Shown here one piece after another: positions 18,163-27,700 of a DNA stretch of 64,000 nt. Position 1 is the first letter of the stretch, and every line of letters starts with the position of its first letter. Source of the DNA: Nocardia nova (GTDB lineage Bacteria > Actinomycetota > Actinomycetes > Mycobacteriales > Mycobacteriaceae); the NCBI RefSeq assembly GCF_002933465.1, contig NZ_PSZE01000032.1:16972-80971 (forward strand), in the 5' to 3' direction. The notes beneath the pieces are model-generated. The model was not told where the DNA came from and ran no database searches. It saw nothing but the letters and a program-made list of their open reading frames with translations. A program made the position numbers and the translations under genes.

Positions 18163-18176
18163 CCGAACTCGTTCGG
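18163..18176. promoter_or_regulatory. Palindrome in the eccE/eccB divergent promoter region
   Basis: CCGAAC-TC-GTTCGG is a perfect dyad with six-base arms, 9-22 bases upstream of the eccE start and about 90 bases before eccB. The location between divergent ESX genes makes it a candidate operator. No known regulator consensus was recognised. Confidence 0.3.
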
Positions 18177-18265
18177 CTTCGCTAGTCTGTCGAGGCGCGG
18201 CCGGATGCGGTTCGCGCCCTCGAATCGGGTCATCGGAATCAGCTAGTGGGTATCGGGAGGCGGTT

Positions 18266-19774
18266 GTGCCGGCGCAGTTGACGACCCGTGCCCAAGTCAA
18301 CGGCTACCGGTTCCTGCTCAAGCGCTACGAGCACGCGCTCGTCCGGCGCGACGTGCGGATGCTGCACGATCCCATGCGCACCCAGTTCCGCTCGCTCGTG
18401 ATCGGCGCCGTACTGGGACTGCTGGGCGTGGCGGGTGCGGCGATCCTCGCCTTCCTGCACCCGCAGGGCTCCGTGGGTGACTCGAAGATCGTGATGGGCA
18501 AGGATTCCGGTGCGCTCTACGTCCTCGTGGACGGAACGTTGCATCCGGTGCTCAACCTGGCCTCGGCGCGTCTCATCACCGGCACCGACGCCTCGCCGGC
18601 CTCGGTCAAGGACAGCAAACTGACCCAGCCGCGCGGTCCGCTGCTGGGCATTCCGGGCGCGCCCGGCGCCCTGCCCGGATCAGGGGAACCCCGGCGGTCC
18701 ACCTGGACGATGTGCGACAACCTGCTGCCCTCCGCGACGGGTGGTGCGGTCGCGACGGGCCCGCTCACCACGGTGATCGCCGGGCCGCTGGACACTCCGG
18801 CCGGTGGCACCCGCGCGGTGCCGGCGCGCGCGGATCAGGCGCTGCTGGCCACCCACGGCGGTAAGACCTTCCTCGTCTACGACGGTAAGCGCGCCGAGAT
18901 CGATCCCGGTGATTCCGTTCTGATCCGCTCCCTCGGATTGCGCGATCAGCGTCCGCGCCCGATCGGCGGTGCGTTGCTCGATGCCACCGAACCCGTTCCG
19001 CCGCTGACGGTTCCGGAGATCGACCGGCACGGCGCGCCCGGTCCGGGCAAGCTGTCGGATGTGCCGGTCGGTGGTGTGATCCGAGTACACGGCGTGGACG
19101 CCGACGAGTTGTACGTGGTCCTCGCCGACGGCGTGCAGCGGGTCACGCCGTTTGCCGCCGGCTTGATCCGCGACGCGAATTCCCAAGGGATGAACGAGAT
19201 CTCGACCGTGCCGCCGGACCGCATCGTCGGTATTCCGGTTCTGCACCGGCTGCCGATCGACGATTTCCCGCAGCAGATTCCGTCCGTGCTCGCGCCCGAC
19301 GCCGATCCGGTTGCCTGCCTGTCGTGGACCCGCGCCGCCGACGATGCGCGCGCCACCGTGACCCTGCTCGCGGGCCGCGCATTGCCCCTGCCCGCGGATG
19401 CGGAGCCCGTCGTTCCGGCGACCGCCGACGGCGCCGGCGATCGGATCGACGGCGTCTATCTGCGCCCGGGCACGGGGGAGTTCGTGCGGTCGGTCGGCGC
19501 GGAGCCGGGCGCGGTGAGCAACGGCCCGCTGTTCTATGTGGGCGACAACGGGATTCGATACGGCATCCCGGATGCCGACACCGCCAAGGTCCTCGGGATG
19601 CCGAAGACTCCGAAGCCGGCGCCGAAGCCGATCGTGGAGGCCTTGTCGGCGGGCCCGGCGCTGACCCGGCAGGACGCGTTGACGAGTCACGACAGCCTGC
19701 CGCAGTGTCCGGACGCGGGTCCGAGCGCGACAGCGTGCGCCCGGCCGATCCCGCCGCCCGGTAAGATCAACTGA
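18266..19774 (+). CDS. eccB: Type VII secretion protein EccB (ESX locus 1)
   Basis: A 502-residue EccB, the mostly periplasmic component of the ESX membrane complex. A short cytosolic N-terminus carries the family signature ALVRRDVRMLHDPMR. One transmembrane helix lies at about 48-68, and the periplasmic part contains the repeated R-domain layout typical of EccB. GTG at 18266 is chosen because GGGAGG (18255-18260) is five bases upstream; the longer frame from 18158 runs through the promoter region. The protein has exactly the same length as EccB of locus 2 and shares the signature word for word, good evidence of paralogy. It is convergent with eccA. Confidence 0.93.
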   Translation: MPAQLTTRAQVNGYRFLLKRYEHALVRRDVRMLHDPMRTQFRSLVIGAVLGLLGVAGAAILAFLHPQGSVGDSKIVMGKDSGALYVLVDGTLHPVLNLASARLITGTDASPASVKDSKLTQPRGPLLGIPGAPGALPGSGEPRRSTWTMCDNLLPSATGGAVATGPLTTVIAGPLDTPAGGTRAVPARADQALLATHGGKTFLVYDGKRAEIDPGDSVLIRSLGLRDQRPRPIGGALLDATEPVPPLTVPEIDRHGAPGPGKLSDVPVGGVIRVHGVDADELYVVLADGVQRVTPFAAGLIRDANSQGMNEISTVPPDRIVGIPVLHRLPIDDFPQQIPSVLAPDADPVACLSWTRAADDARATVTLLAGRALPLPADAEPVVPATADGAGDRIDGVYLRPGTGEFVRSVGAEPGAVSNGPLFYVGDNGIRYGIPDADTAKVLGMPKTPKPAPKPIVEALSAGPALTRQDALTSHDSLPQCPDAGPSATACARPIPPPGKIN

Positions 19775-19779
19775 TCGGC

Positions 19780-19805
19780 ACCGGCCGCCCGACGGGGCGA
19801 CCGGT
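19780..19805. terminator. Bidirectional terminator between eccB and eccA
   Basis: An 11-base stem, ACCGGCCGCCC (19780-19790) with GGGCGACCGGT (19795-19805) and a GACG loop, has one G-T pair and lies between the convergent eccB and eccA stops. There is no T-tract, which is common for actinobacterial hairpins. Confidence 0.45.
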
Positions 19806-19825
19806 ACGCCGGCCGCGGGTGCGGC

Positions 19826-21643
19826 TCAGCGCAACCCGCCGAGCACACCTTCCAGCGCCTTGGCCATATCGGCGCCTTCGATCCGCATGAGCACCGTCTC
19901 GTCCACCGCCGACAAGTCGATGGATTCGTCTGTGGCCAAACGGAATTCGCGCTCCTCCTCGGCGGCCTCGATCACGTTGCGGATGAAGCGGCCGTTACCG
20001 GCGAGGTCCACCGCCCGCCGCTGCTCACCGCTCTGGTCCACCACCTGGCGCTCGTAGAGCTCCCGGCACGCGGCCTGGAGCAGCTCCAGCGCATCCTCGG
20101 CGACCTCCGAATCCCGTTTGCTCGCAATGAACTGACCGATCCGGCCGAGTTCCTCGGGGGTGTAGGACTCGAACTTCACGCGCTTGGCGAAGCGGGACGC
20201 CAGACCGTCGTTGGAGGCCAGGAATCGATCGATCTCGCCGTCGTAGCCGGCGATGATGACGATCAGCCGATCGCGGTCGTTCTCCATCCGGGCCAGCAGG
20301 GTGTCCACCGCCTCGCGGCCGAACGCGTCACCGCCGGACAGGCCGGTCTGAATGAGTGTGTACGCCTCGTCGACGAACAGCACTCCGTCCATCGCGGAAT
20401 CGATCAATTTATTTGTTTTTATCGCGGTGCTTCCCAAATGTTCACCGACGAAATCCGAACGCTTTACCTCTACCAGTCGATCGGTTTTCAACAAACCCAA
20501 CCCACAGTAAATTTTTGCCACCACTCGGGCAATCGTCGTCTTACCGGTTCCTGGCGGTCCGGTGAACGCAAGGTGTTGTCCGCGTGGCGCGCTGGACATA
20601 CCCTTCTCGGCTCGAATTTTCGCCAATTGCGCGGTGGCCTGGAGTTTCGCGACCTGAGTTTTCACCGCGGCCAGGCCGATCTGCTCATCCAGCTCGGCGC
20701 GGGCGACCTCGAGCAGGCGCTTGGCCCGATCGCCGCGTTCCTCGGACTCGACCTGCTCGGCGGTGGGCGCCGAGGCCGGATCCCAGCGGTCGGTGCGCGC
20801 GTCGATCAATTCTTTCGAGGTCACCGTGAGGCGGTACTTGCGGTCGCGCATGGCCTGGGTGTTCGCGGCGAAATCCGGCGCCTCTGAGAACACCTTCTCG
20901 AACAGGGCCTGCGCCTCGTCCTCACGGCCCATCTCGCGCAGGCACAGCCCGCGGCAGAACCGGGCGGTGGTGGCCGCGGCCGGAATCGGGCCGCTCTCGG
21001 CGGCCTCCATCCGGCGGATCGCCTCGCCGAACAGGCCGAGCTGCGCACAGGCCGTGCCGACCATCACGTGCGCGCCCGCGGCCAGGTAGGAATCCTGCCA
21101 GTCCGCCGAACCGGCCAGCACCGTCATCACATCCGGCCAGCGCTGCGTCGTGTAGTGCAGCAGGCCGCGGACGTACTGGCAGATCCGGTCGTCGAGGTCC
21201 TGATCGGGCTGCGACAGCAGGCCCGCGCGATGCCGGGCCAGCTCGTCGAGCACCTGCTCGGCCTCGTCGTAGTCGCCGGCCGAAATCAGCTGGGTCGCCT
21301 GCGCGAGCCAGATCTCGGTGTATCCGGCCAGCGGATAGTCGATGTACTGGCCCACCACGAACCGGCCCGCCAGCTGCCGCGGCGCCAGACCGAGCCGGCG
21401 CTGCTCGCGGTAGAGGGTCGAGCCGCTGGTCTTGTAGAGGTTGAACACCACCTCGGGGGTGATCTCCCCGGCCGCGGCGCGGCCCAGCCAGGCGTCACAC
21501 ATGCCCGGATCCCATTCGGTGGCGCGCTGGAATGCGAGCTTCGCATATTCGAGATCGGGCGTGGATTCCTGGCCGTCGATAGCGATGCCCAATGACAATA
21601 CGCCGGCATCGAAGGCGCGTTGTGCTTGGCGGTTGCCGGTCAT
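19826..21643 (-). CDS. eccA: Type VII secretion AAA-ATPase EccA (ESX locus 1)
   Basis: A 605-residue cytosolic AAA+ ATPase of the CbxX/CfxQ type. The N-terminal half (about 1-280) is a helical TPR-like domain that in EccA proteins binds substrates or chaperones. The ATPase domain has Walker A FTGPPGTGKTTIARVV near 357-372 and Walker B-like GVLFVDEAYTLI, followed by the IVIIAGYDGEIDRFL sensor segment. EccA is normally found with ESX-1, -2, -3 and -5 rather than ESX-4, so its presence in a locus without Esx substrates is notable. It is transcribed divergently from eccD across a 129-base gap. Confidence 0.93.
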   Translation of the reverse strand: MTGNRQAQRAFDAGVLSLGIAIDGQESTPDLEYAKLAFQRATEWDPGMCDAWLGRAAAGEITPEVVFNLYKTSGSTLYREQRRLGLAPRQLAGRFVVGQYIDYPLAGYTEIWLAQATQLISAGDYDEAEQVLDELARHRAGLLSQPDQDLDDRICQYVRGLLHYTTQRWPDVMTVLAGSADWQDSYLAAGAHVMVGTACAQLGLFGEAIRRMEAAESGPIPAAATTARFCRGLCLREMGREDEAQALFEKVFSEAPDFAANTQAMRDRKYRLTVTSKELIDARTDRWDPASAPTAEQVESEERGDRAKRLLEVARAELDEQIGLAAVKTQVAKLQATAQLAKIRAEKGMSSAPRGQHLAFTGPPGTGKTTIARVVAKIYCGLGLLKTDRLVEVKRSDFVGEHLGSTAIKTNKLIDSAMDGVLFVDEAYTLIQTGLSGGDAFGREAVDTLLARMENDRDRLIVIIAGYDGEIDRFLASNDGLASRFAKRVKFESYTPEELGRIGQFIASKRDSEVAEDALELLQAACRELYERQVVDQSGEQRRAVDLAGNGRFIRNVIEAAEEEREFRLATDESIDLSAVDETVLMRIEGADMAKALEGVLGGLR

Positions 21644-21729
21644 ACGGACAGTCCCCTAAACGCGTGAATGTGCTAATTCTCGCTCAGCATACCGGCTGCC
21701 GTGACAGCCGATCTCGGTTAAGTTTGGAA

Positions 21730-21747
21730 CGTCGCAATACAGCGACG
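21730..21747. promoter_or_regulatory. Perfect dyad upstream of eccD
   Basis: CGTCGC-AATACA-GCGACG is a perfect inverted repeat lying 26-43 bases before the eccD GTG, in the eccA/eccD divergent gap. It is a candidate operator or promoter-overlapping site. No known consensus was matched. Confidence 0.3.
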
Positions 21748-21772
21748 AAAATCGTAGGGAGTTCTGTAATCC

Positions 21773-23242
21773 GTGACCGAGTCGTCGAGCAGCGGCGTGG
21801 GGGCCGTTGACCCGGAATTGTGCCGAGTGTCGGTGATCGGCGGAAATACTCAACTCGATGTGGGCCTGCCCGCGACCGTGCCGGTCGCGGCGTACATCAC
21901 CGACCTGGTCGAGCTGATCGATTCCCGCAATCCCGACCTGACCGAACACGACGAGGGCGCGCCCGTGCGCGCACAGCACTGGACGCTGGCGCGGATCGGC
22001 CGCGATCCCATTCCGCCGCACCAATCGCTCACCGACGCAGAGGTTTTCGACGGCGAGTTGCTGGTGTTGCGCTCGGTGACCGCCAAGGAGGCGCCCGCGC
22101 TCTTCGACGATGTGATCGACGCGGTCTCGCGGCTCACCGCCGAATCGGGCAACGCCTGGTCACCGTCGGCGGCGCGGCGAATGGGATTGGGCGCCGGGCT
22201 GATCGCGGTACTCGTCGCGGTGGCGGTCCTGGTGTCCGGTAAGGGCACCGGCATCTGGAACGGATTCATCGCGCTCGGCGCTGGTGTGCTCGCCGCCGGC
22301 GCCGCGGTGATCGTCGCGCGCCGCTATCGGGCGGAGCGCGCGACCGCGAACGTGTTGTCGCTGTTCGCGATTGCGCTGCTGGGCGCGAGCGCGGGCCTGC
22401 TCACACCGGGCCGGGTGGGGTCACCGCACGTCCTGTTCTCGGCGGTGGCGGCACTGGTGGTGGCGCTGGCGCTGTATTCGATGACCCGCGCCGGATCGCT
22501 CGTGGTGGCCGCGGTGGTCACCAGCGCCGCGGTGCTCGCGGTCGCCGCGGCCGTACGGATGGTGTGGGACTTCGACATCGCGAAGATCGCCGTCGGCGTG
22601 CTGATCGCCGGGCTGGTGCTGATCACAATGGCTCCCCGGGCGGCCGTCGCCGCGGCGCGCCTGCCGGTACCCCCGGTGCCGACCGCCGGTGGAGCCATCG
22701 ACCCCACCGATCACGAGCCGCGCCCGACCATCGCCGATATCGGCGTCATCGGCGCGACCGCGCTGCCCTCGGCGGCCGGGCTGGAACGCCGAGCCCACGC
22801 GGCCAATCAGTACCAGTCCGGAGTCATCGTGGGCGCCACGCTCGCAGCGGGTTTCGGCGCCGTCCTGGGTGCCGACCCGCTGGGCGGGGCGCGCTGGCAG
22901 GGGTTGGTGCTGGCGGCGATCACCGCGGTGGTGCTGTGCCTGCGTGGCCGGGCGTACGCGGATCTCACCCAAGCGTCGACGATGATCGCGGGCGGCACCG
23001 CGCTGGCGCTCGCCGTCACCAGCGGAGCCGCTGTGGCCCACGAGGATTGGCGCGCCGTCGGTGCGGGCCTGTTGCTGATCGTCGCCGCGGCGGTGGTCGC
23101 CTTCGGTGTGCTCGGGCCTCGCGCGGACGTGTCGCCGGTGGTGCGGCGGGCGATCGAGATCGTCGAGTACCTGCTGATCATCGCCATCGTGCCGCTGTCG
23201 CTGTGGCTGATGGATGTCTATTCGGCCGCCCGGAACATCTGA
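21773..23242 (+). CDS. eccD: Type VII secretion integral membrane protein EccD (ESX locus 1)
   Basis: A 489-residue EccD. An N-terminal ubiquitin-like domain (about 15-105, including CRVSVIGGNTQLDVGLPA) precedes roughly eleven hydrophobic helices from residue 145 onward, interrupted by a hydrophilic loop near 295-340. EccD dimers form the membrane barrel of the ESX channel. The GTG start follows AGGGAG (21756-21761). Eight bases separate the stop from the mycP start, and mycP is followed by eccC, so eccD-mycP-eccC forms one operon. Length and topology match the family and match the second EccD (488 residues) of locus 2. Confidence 0.92.
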   Translation: MTESSSSGVGAVDPELCRVSVIGGNTQLDVGLPATVPVAAYITDLVELIDSRNPDLTEHDEGAPVRAQHWTLARIGRDPIPPHQSLTDAEVFDGELLVLRSVTAKEAPALFDDVIDAVSRLTAESGNAWSPSAARRMGLGAGLIAVLVAVAVLVSGKGTGIWNGFIALGAGVLAAGAAVIVARRYRAERATANVLSLFAIALLGASAGLLTPGRVGSPHVLFSAVAALVVALALYSMTRAGSLVVAAVVTSAAVLAVAAAVRMVWDFDIAKIAVGVLIAGLVLITMAPRAAVAAARLPVPPVPTAGGAIDPTDHEPRPTIADIGVIGATALPSAAGLERRAHAANQYQSGVIVGATLAAGFGAVLGADPLGGARWQGLVLAAITAVVLCLRGRAYADLTQASTMIAGGTALALAVTSGAAVAHEDWRAVGAGLLLIVAAAVVAFGVLGPRADVSPVVRRAIEIVEYLLIIAIVPLSLWLMDVYSAARNI

Positions 23243-23249
23243 TCGGGCG

Positions 23250-24743
23250 ATGGCTGTGCTGCGCTACGGAAGGGATTGTCCGGTAGCGGGTTTCGCGCGC
23301 GGAGCGGCTCGCCGGTTGCGCGTGGCCGCTGCCGCGGCGGTACTCGGCGCGTCGCTGCTCGGCGGCGGTCCCGCGACCGCGGTCGCCCCGCCGGCGATCG
23401 ACGAGGGCGCCCTCGGGCAGGCGCTGGCCGTCAACGCGAAGAACGGTCCGCCGGACCAGACCGAGAAGCGCGCGGTCTGCGCCGAACCGTATCTGACCGG
23501 AGCGATTCCGCGGGATCCACCCTTGCCCCAGCGGATTCTCGATCTGGACCGGGCCTGGAAGTTCAGTCGCGGCGCCGGGCAGAAGGTCGCCGTGATCGAC
23601 ACCGGGGTGAACCGCCATCCGCGCCTGCCGGACCTGCAGCCCGGCGGCGACTTCGTAACCGCCGGCGACGGCACCGAGGACTGCGACGGCCACGGCACCC
23701 TGGTCGCCGGATTGATCGCCGCGCGCCCCAGCCCTGCCGACGCCTTCTCCGGGGTCGCCCCGGAGGCGCAGATCCTGGCTATCCGGCAGCTGAGCCTGCA
23801 GTACGAGGCGAAGAACCGCAACAACGACGCGACCGGCAAGGTCGCCGCCGGCGGATACGGTGACGTGCTGACGATGGCGGCCGCCGTGGTGCGCGCGGTC
23901 GACATGGGCGCCACCGTGATCAACATCTCCGAAGTGTCCTGCAGCCCAGCCGGTTCCGAAACCGCCGACGGCGCATTGGGCGCGGCGGTGAAGTACGCCG
24001 CCGATCACAATGTCGTGGTGGTCGCCGCGGCGGGAAATCTCGACCAGTCCGCCTGCTCGGCCCAGAACGACACCAGCGGCTGGAACGGGGTGCGCACCGT
24101 CATCAGCCCGGCGTGGTTCTCCTCGTACGTGCTCTCGGTCGCCTCGACCGATCCGGACGGTGCGACTTCGCCGTTCTCGATCCACGGCCCATGGGTGGGC
24201 GTCGCCGCGCCCGGCCGGTCGATCATCTCCCTCGACAGCAAGCCGGGCGGAACCGGCCTGGTCGACACCGAACACGGTGACGAGGGACCGCTGACCATCG
24301 ACGGGACCAGCTTCTCGGCGGCCTTCGTTTCAGGTCTGGCGGCGTTGGTACGCAGCAGATTTCCGGAGCTGAGCGCGGCGCAGGTGATCGATCGGATCGA
24401 GCGGACCGCGCACAACCCCGGTGCCGACCGCGACGATCGGGTCGGATTCGGCCTCGTCGATCCGCTGGCGGCGCTCACCACGCAGCTGCCGCCGCCACCG
24501 GGGAAGGCCGCGCAGGTGCCACGGGCGATCGCGCCGCCCGCCCCGGATCCGGGCCCCGATCCGCTGCCGCGCCGGGTGGCGATCATCGGCTCCGGTGCGT
24601 TGCTGGCCCTGCTGGCCGTCGGCTGGGCCGCCGCCCTTCCCTACCGGCGCAGGCGACCCGAACCGGTCGCCGACGATCCGGCCGCCGGATACCTTTCCGC
24701 CACCCCGGCTCCCCCCGGGACCGACTCGCCTCGAGGAGAGTAG
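23250..24743 (+). CDS. mycP: Type VII secretion-associated serine protease mycosin (ESX locus 1)
   Basis: A 497-residue subtilisin-family (S8) protease. It has an N-terminal signal segment, the catalytic triad Asp117 (VAVIDTGVNRHP), His148 (DCDGHGTLVAG) and Ser354 (DGTSFSAAFVSG), and a C-terminal transmembrane anchor (about 455-477) with a short basic cytosolic tail. Mycosins stabilise the ESX complex and cleave secreted substrates on the outer face of the inner membrane. ATG at 23250 is used; the longer frame from 23214 overlaps eccD. The gene ends two bases before eccC, consistent with one transcript. The triad is intact, so it should be active. Confidence 0.92.
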   Translation: MAVLRYGRDCPVAGFARGAARRLRVAAAAAVLGASLLGGGPATAVAPPAIDEGALGQALAVNAKNGPPDQTEKRAVCAEPYLTGAIPRDPPLPQRILDLDRAWKFSRGAGQKVAVIDTGVNRHPRLPDLQPGGDFVTAGDGTEDCDGHGTLVAGLIAARPSPADAFSGVAPEAQILAIRQLSLQYEAKNRNNDATGKVAAGGYGDVLTMAAAVVRAVDMGATVINISEVSCSPAGSETADGALGAAVKYAADHNVVVVAAAGNLDQSACSAQNDTSGWNGVRTVISPAWFSSYVLSVASTDPDGATSPFSIHGPWVGVAAPGRSIISLDSKPGGTGLVDTEHGDEGPLTIDGTSFSAAFVSGLAALVRSRFPELSAAQVIDRIERTAHNPGADRDDRVGFGLVDPLAALTTQLPPPPGKAAQVPRAIAPPAPDPGPDPLPRRVAIIGSGALLALLAVGWAAALPYRRRRPEPVADDPAAGYLSATPAPPGTDSPRGE

Positions 24744-24745
24744 GC

Positions 24746-27700
24746 ATGTCCACCGACGGATTCGTGCGCCGACCGCGGATCGCCCCGCCGCGGGCACCGG
24801 GCGGGGAGGTGGCGCTGACCGCCCCGCCGGAGATACCGCGGCCGGTGCCACCCGCTCTGCTGATGCGGCTCATGCCCGTGGTCATGGTGGTCGCGGTGGT
24901 CGGCATGCTCGCGATGATGGTGATGATGGGGCGCAATCTGCTCGCCAACCCCTTCATGTTGATGTTTCCGATGATGATGCTGATGTCGATGGTCGGGATG
25001 ATGGCGGGAATGCGTGGCTCGGGCGGCCCCAAGCGCGCCGCCGAACTGAACGAGGAACGCAAGGACTACTTCCGCTACCTCGACCAGGTCCGCCGCGACG
25101 TCCGCAAAACCGGTGGCGCACAGCTGCAATCGCTGATCTGGAGCCATCCGGAACCGGCCGATCTGCGCGCGGTGGCCGGCACCCGCCGGATGTGGGAACG
25201 CCGCCCCAACGACCCGGATTTCGGGCATGTGCGCGTCGGTGTCGGCAGTCACCGGCTGGCCACCAAACTGGCCCGCCCGGAGACCGGTCCGCTCGAGGAC
25301 CTCGAGCCGGTGTCCACGGTGGCGCTGCGCCGCTTCGTGCGCACCCATTCGGTGGTGCACGGCCTGCCCACGGCCCTGTCGCTGCGTGCGTTCCCGGCGA
25401 TCAACGTCGAGGGCCGCCCGGACGAGACGCGCATGCTGGTGCGCGCCATGCTGATGGAATACGTGACCTTTCACGGCCCCGACCACGCCGCGGTCGCGAT
25501 CATCTGCGCCGACCCGGACGCCGAGGCCTGGTCGTGGGCGAAATGGCTTCCGCACCTGCAGCATCCGGTCGACCGCGACGGCATGGGCGCGGCCCGGATG
25601 ATGTATCGCTCGCTGGCCGAACTGGAGACCTCCATGGCGGCCGAACTGCTCGAGCGCGGCCGGTTCATGCGCAACGCCCAGCCCACGGCCGGGCGCATCC
25701 ATTTGCTGGTCATCATCGACGACGGCTATGTCAGCGGTACCGAGCGGATCGTCAGCGACGCGGGCCTGGACTCGGTCACGGTGCTCGACCTCACCGCGCC
25801 GCAGGCCGGGCTCGCGGTGCGCCGCGGTCTGCAACTGGTGGTCGCCGACGGTACCGTCGCCGCGAGATCTGCCGCGGGCGTGGAACAATTCGCCACGTCC
25901 GACCCGGTGACGATCGCCGAAGCGCAGACGCTGGCGCGGGCGCTGGCCCGCTATCGGGTGGCCACCGCGGCGCAGATCGTGAGCCTCGGCGACGAATCGC
26001 GAGCCGTGCCCGGCCTGATGGAGCTGTTGAAGATTCCCGATGCCGCGCAGATCGATCCGGCGTCGGTGTGGCGCCCGCGCAACGATCGCGAGCGGCTGCG
26101 CGTGCCGATCGGTATCACTCCCGACGGCACCCCGGTCGAGATCGACATCAAGGAGTCGGCCGAAAACGGTATGGGACCGCACGGATTGTGCATCGGCGCA
26201 ACGGGTTCGGGTAAGTCCGAATTCCTGCGCACCCTGGTGCTGTCCATGGTGACGACCCATTCGCCGGATCAGCTGAACATGGTGCTGGTCGACTTCAAGG
26301 GTGGCGCCACCTTCCTCGGACTCGAATCGCTCGCGCACGTCGCCGCGGTGATTACCAACCTGGAGGAGGAGATCGCGCTTGTCGACCGCATGAAGGACGC
26401 GCTGTCGGGTGAGATGACCCGGCGCCAGGAACTGCTCCGCTCGGCCGGAAACTTCGCCAACGTCACCGAATACGAGCGAGCCCGCGCGGCCGGCGCGGCG
26501 CTGGATCCGCTGCCCGCACTGTTCATCATCGTCGACGAGTTCTCCGAACTGCTCTCGCAGAAACCGGATTTCGCGGATTTGTTCGTCATGATCGGCCGCC
26601 TCGGCCGCTCCTTGCGCGTCCACCTGCTGCTGGCCTCGCAGCGGCTCGAGGAGAACAAACTTCGCGGCCTCGACTCGCACTTGTCCTACCGGATCGGCCT
26701 GCGCACCTTCTCCGCGAACGAATCGCGCGCGGTGCTCGGCATCACCGACGCCTACCACCTGCCGAGTGTGCCGGGCTCGGCGTACCTCAAAAGCGATGCC
26801 GACGATCCGCTGCGGTTCAACGCCTGCTACGTCTCCGGCGCCTACGAATCGCCCGCGGGCAACGCGCCCGGGCGCACCGGCGGCGGGCAGCGCGGGGGCG
26901 GGCAGGAGCCGGTGGTCTTCACCGCGGCGCCGGTCCCGGTGCGCACACCGGTGGCGGCCACCCAGGCGCGCGGGCCGCTCGGCCGCCCCGAACTTCCGCC
27001 GCCGCCCGGCTCACCCGAGGCGGAGCTGGAACTGCCGCCCGGCACCCCCGCCGAAACGGTGCCCAAGACACTGCTCAACGTGGTCGTGGACCGGCTGCGC
27101 GGTCACGGCCGCCCGGCCCACGAGGTGTGGCTGCCTCCGCTGGACGAATCACCGTCGGTGGACATGCTGCTACCGGACCCGGACTGGCGCTCGCCGGTGA
27201 ACCGGCACGGCCGGTTGTGGTGGCCGATCGGTGTGATCGACAAGCCCTATGAGCAGCGCCGCGATGTGCTGATCGTGGATCTGTCGGCGGGGCAGGGCAA
27301 TCTGGCCGTGGTCGGCGGTCCGCAGTCCGGTAAGTCGACCACGCTGCGTTCGATCATCATGGCGGCCGCGGCCACCCACACGCCGGAGCAGGTGCAGTTC
27401 TACTGTCTGGACTTCGGTGGTGGCACGCTGGCGGGTCTGTCCGACATCCCGCATGTCGGCTCGGTGGCCGGGCGCATGGATGTCGACCGGGTGCGCCGCA
27501 CCGTCGCCGAGATGGTGACCCTGCTGCACCAGCGCGAGGAGCGGTTCCGGGAGCTGGGCATCGAGTCGATCCACGAATTTCGCCGCCGCAAAGCCGAACT
27601 GGCACAGCGGAGTCCGGCCGAACAAGCGGCGGACCCGCTGTCGCAGGATCTGTTCGGTGACGTCTTCCTGGTGGTCGACGGCTGGGCGACCATCCGCGCC

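Noticed and set aside
24421..26214. 597-residue plus-strand frame overlapping mycP and eccC
   Set aside because: Shadow of two well-supported ESX genes, with no ribosome site or domain.
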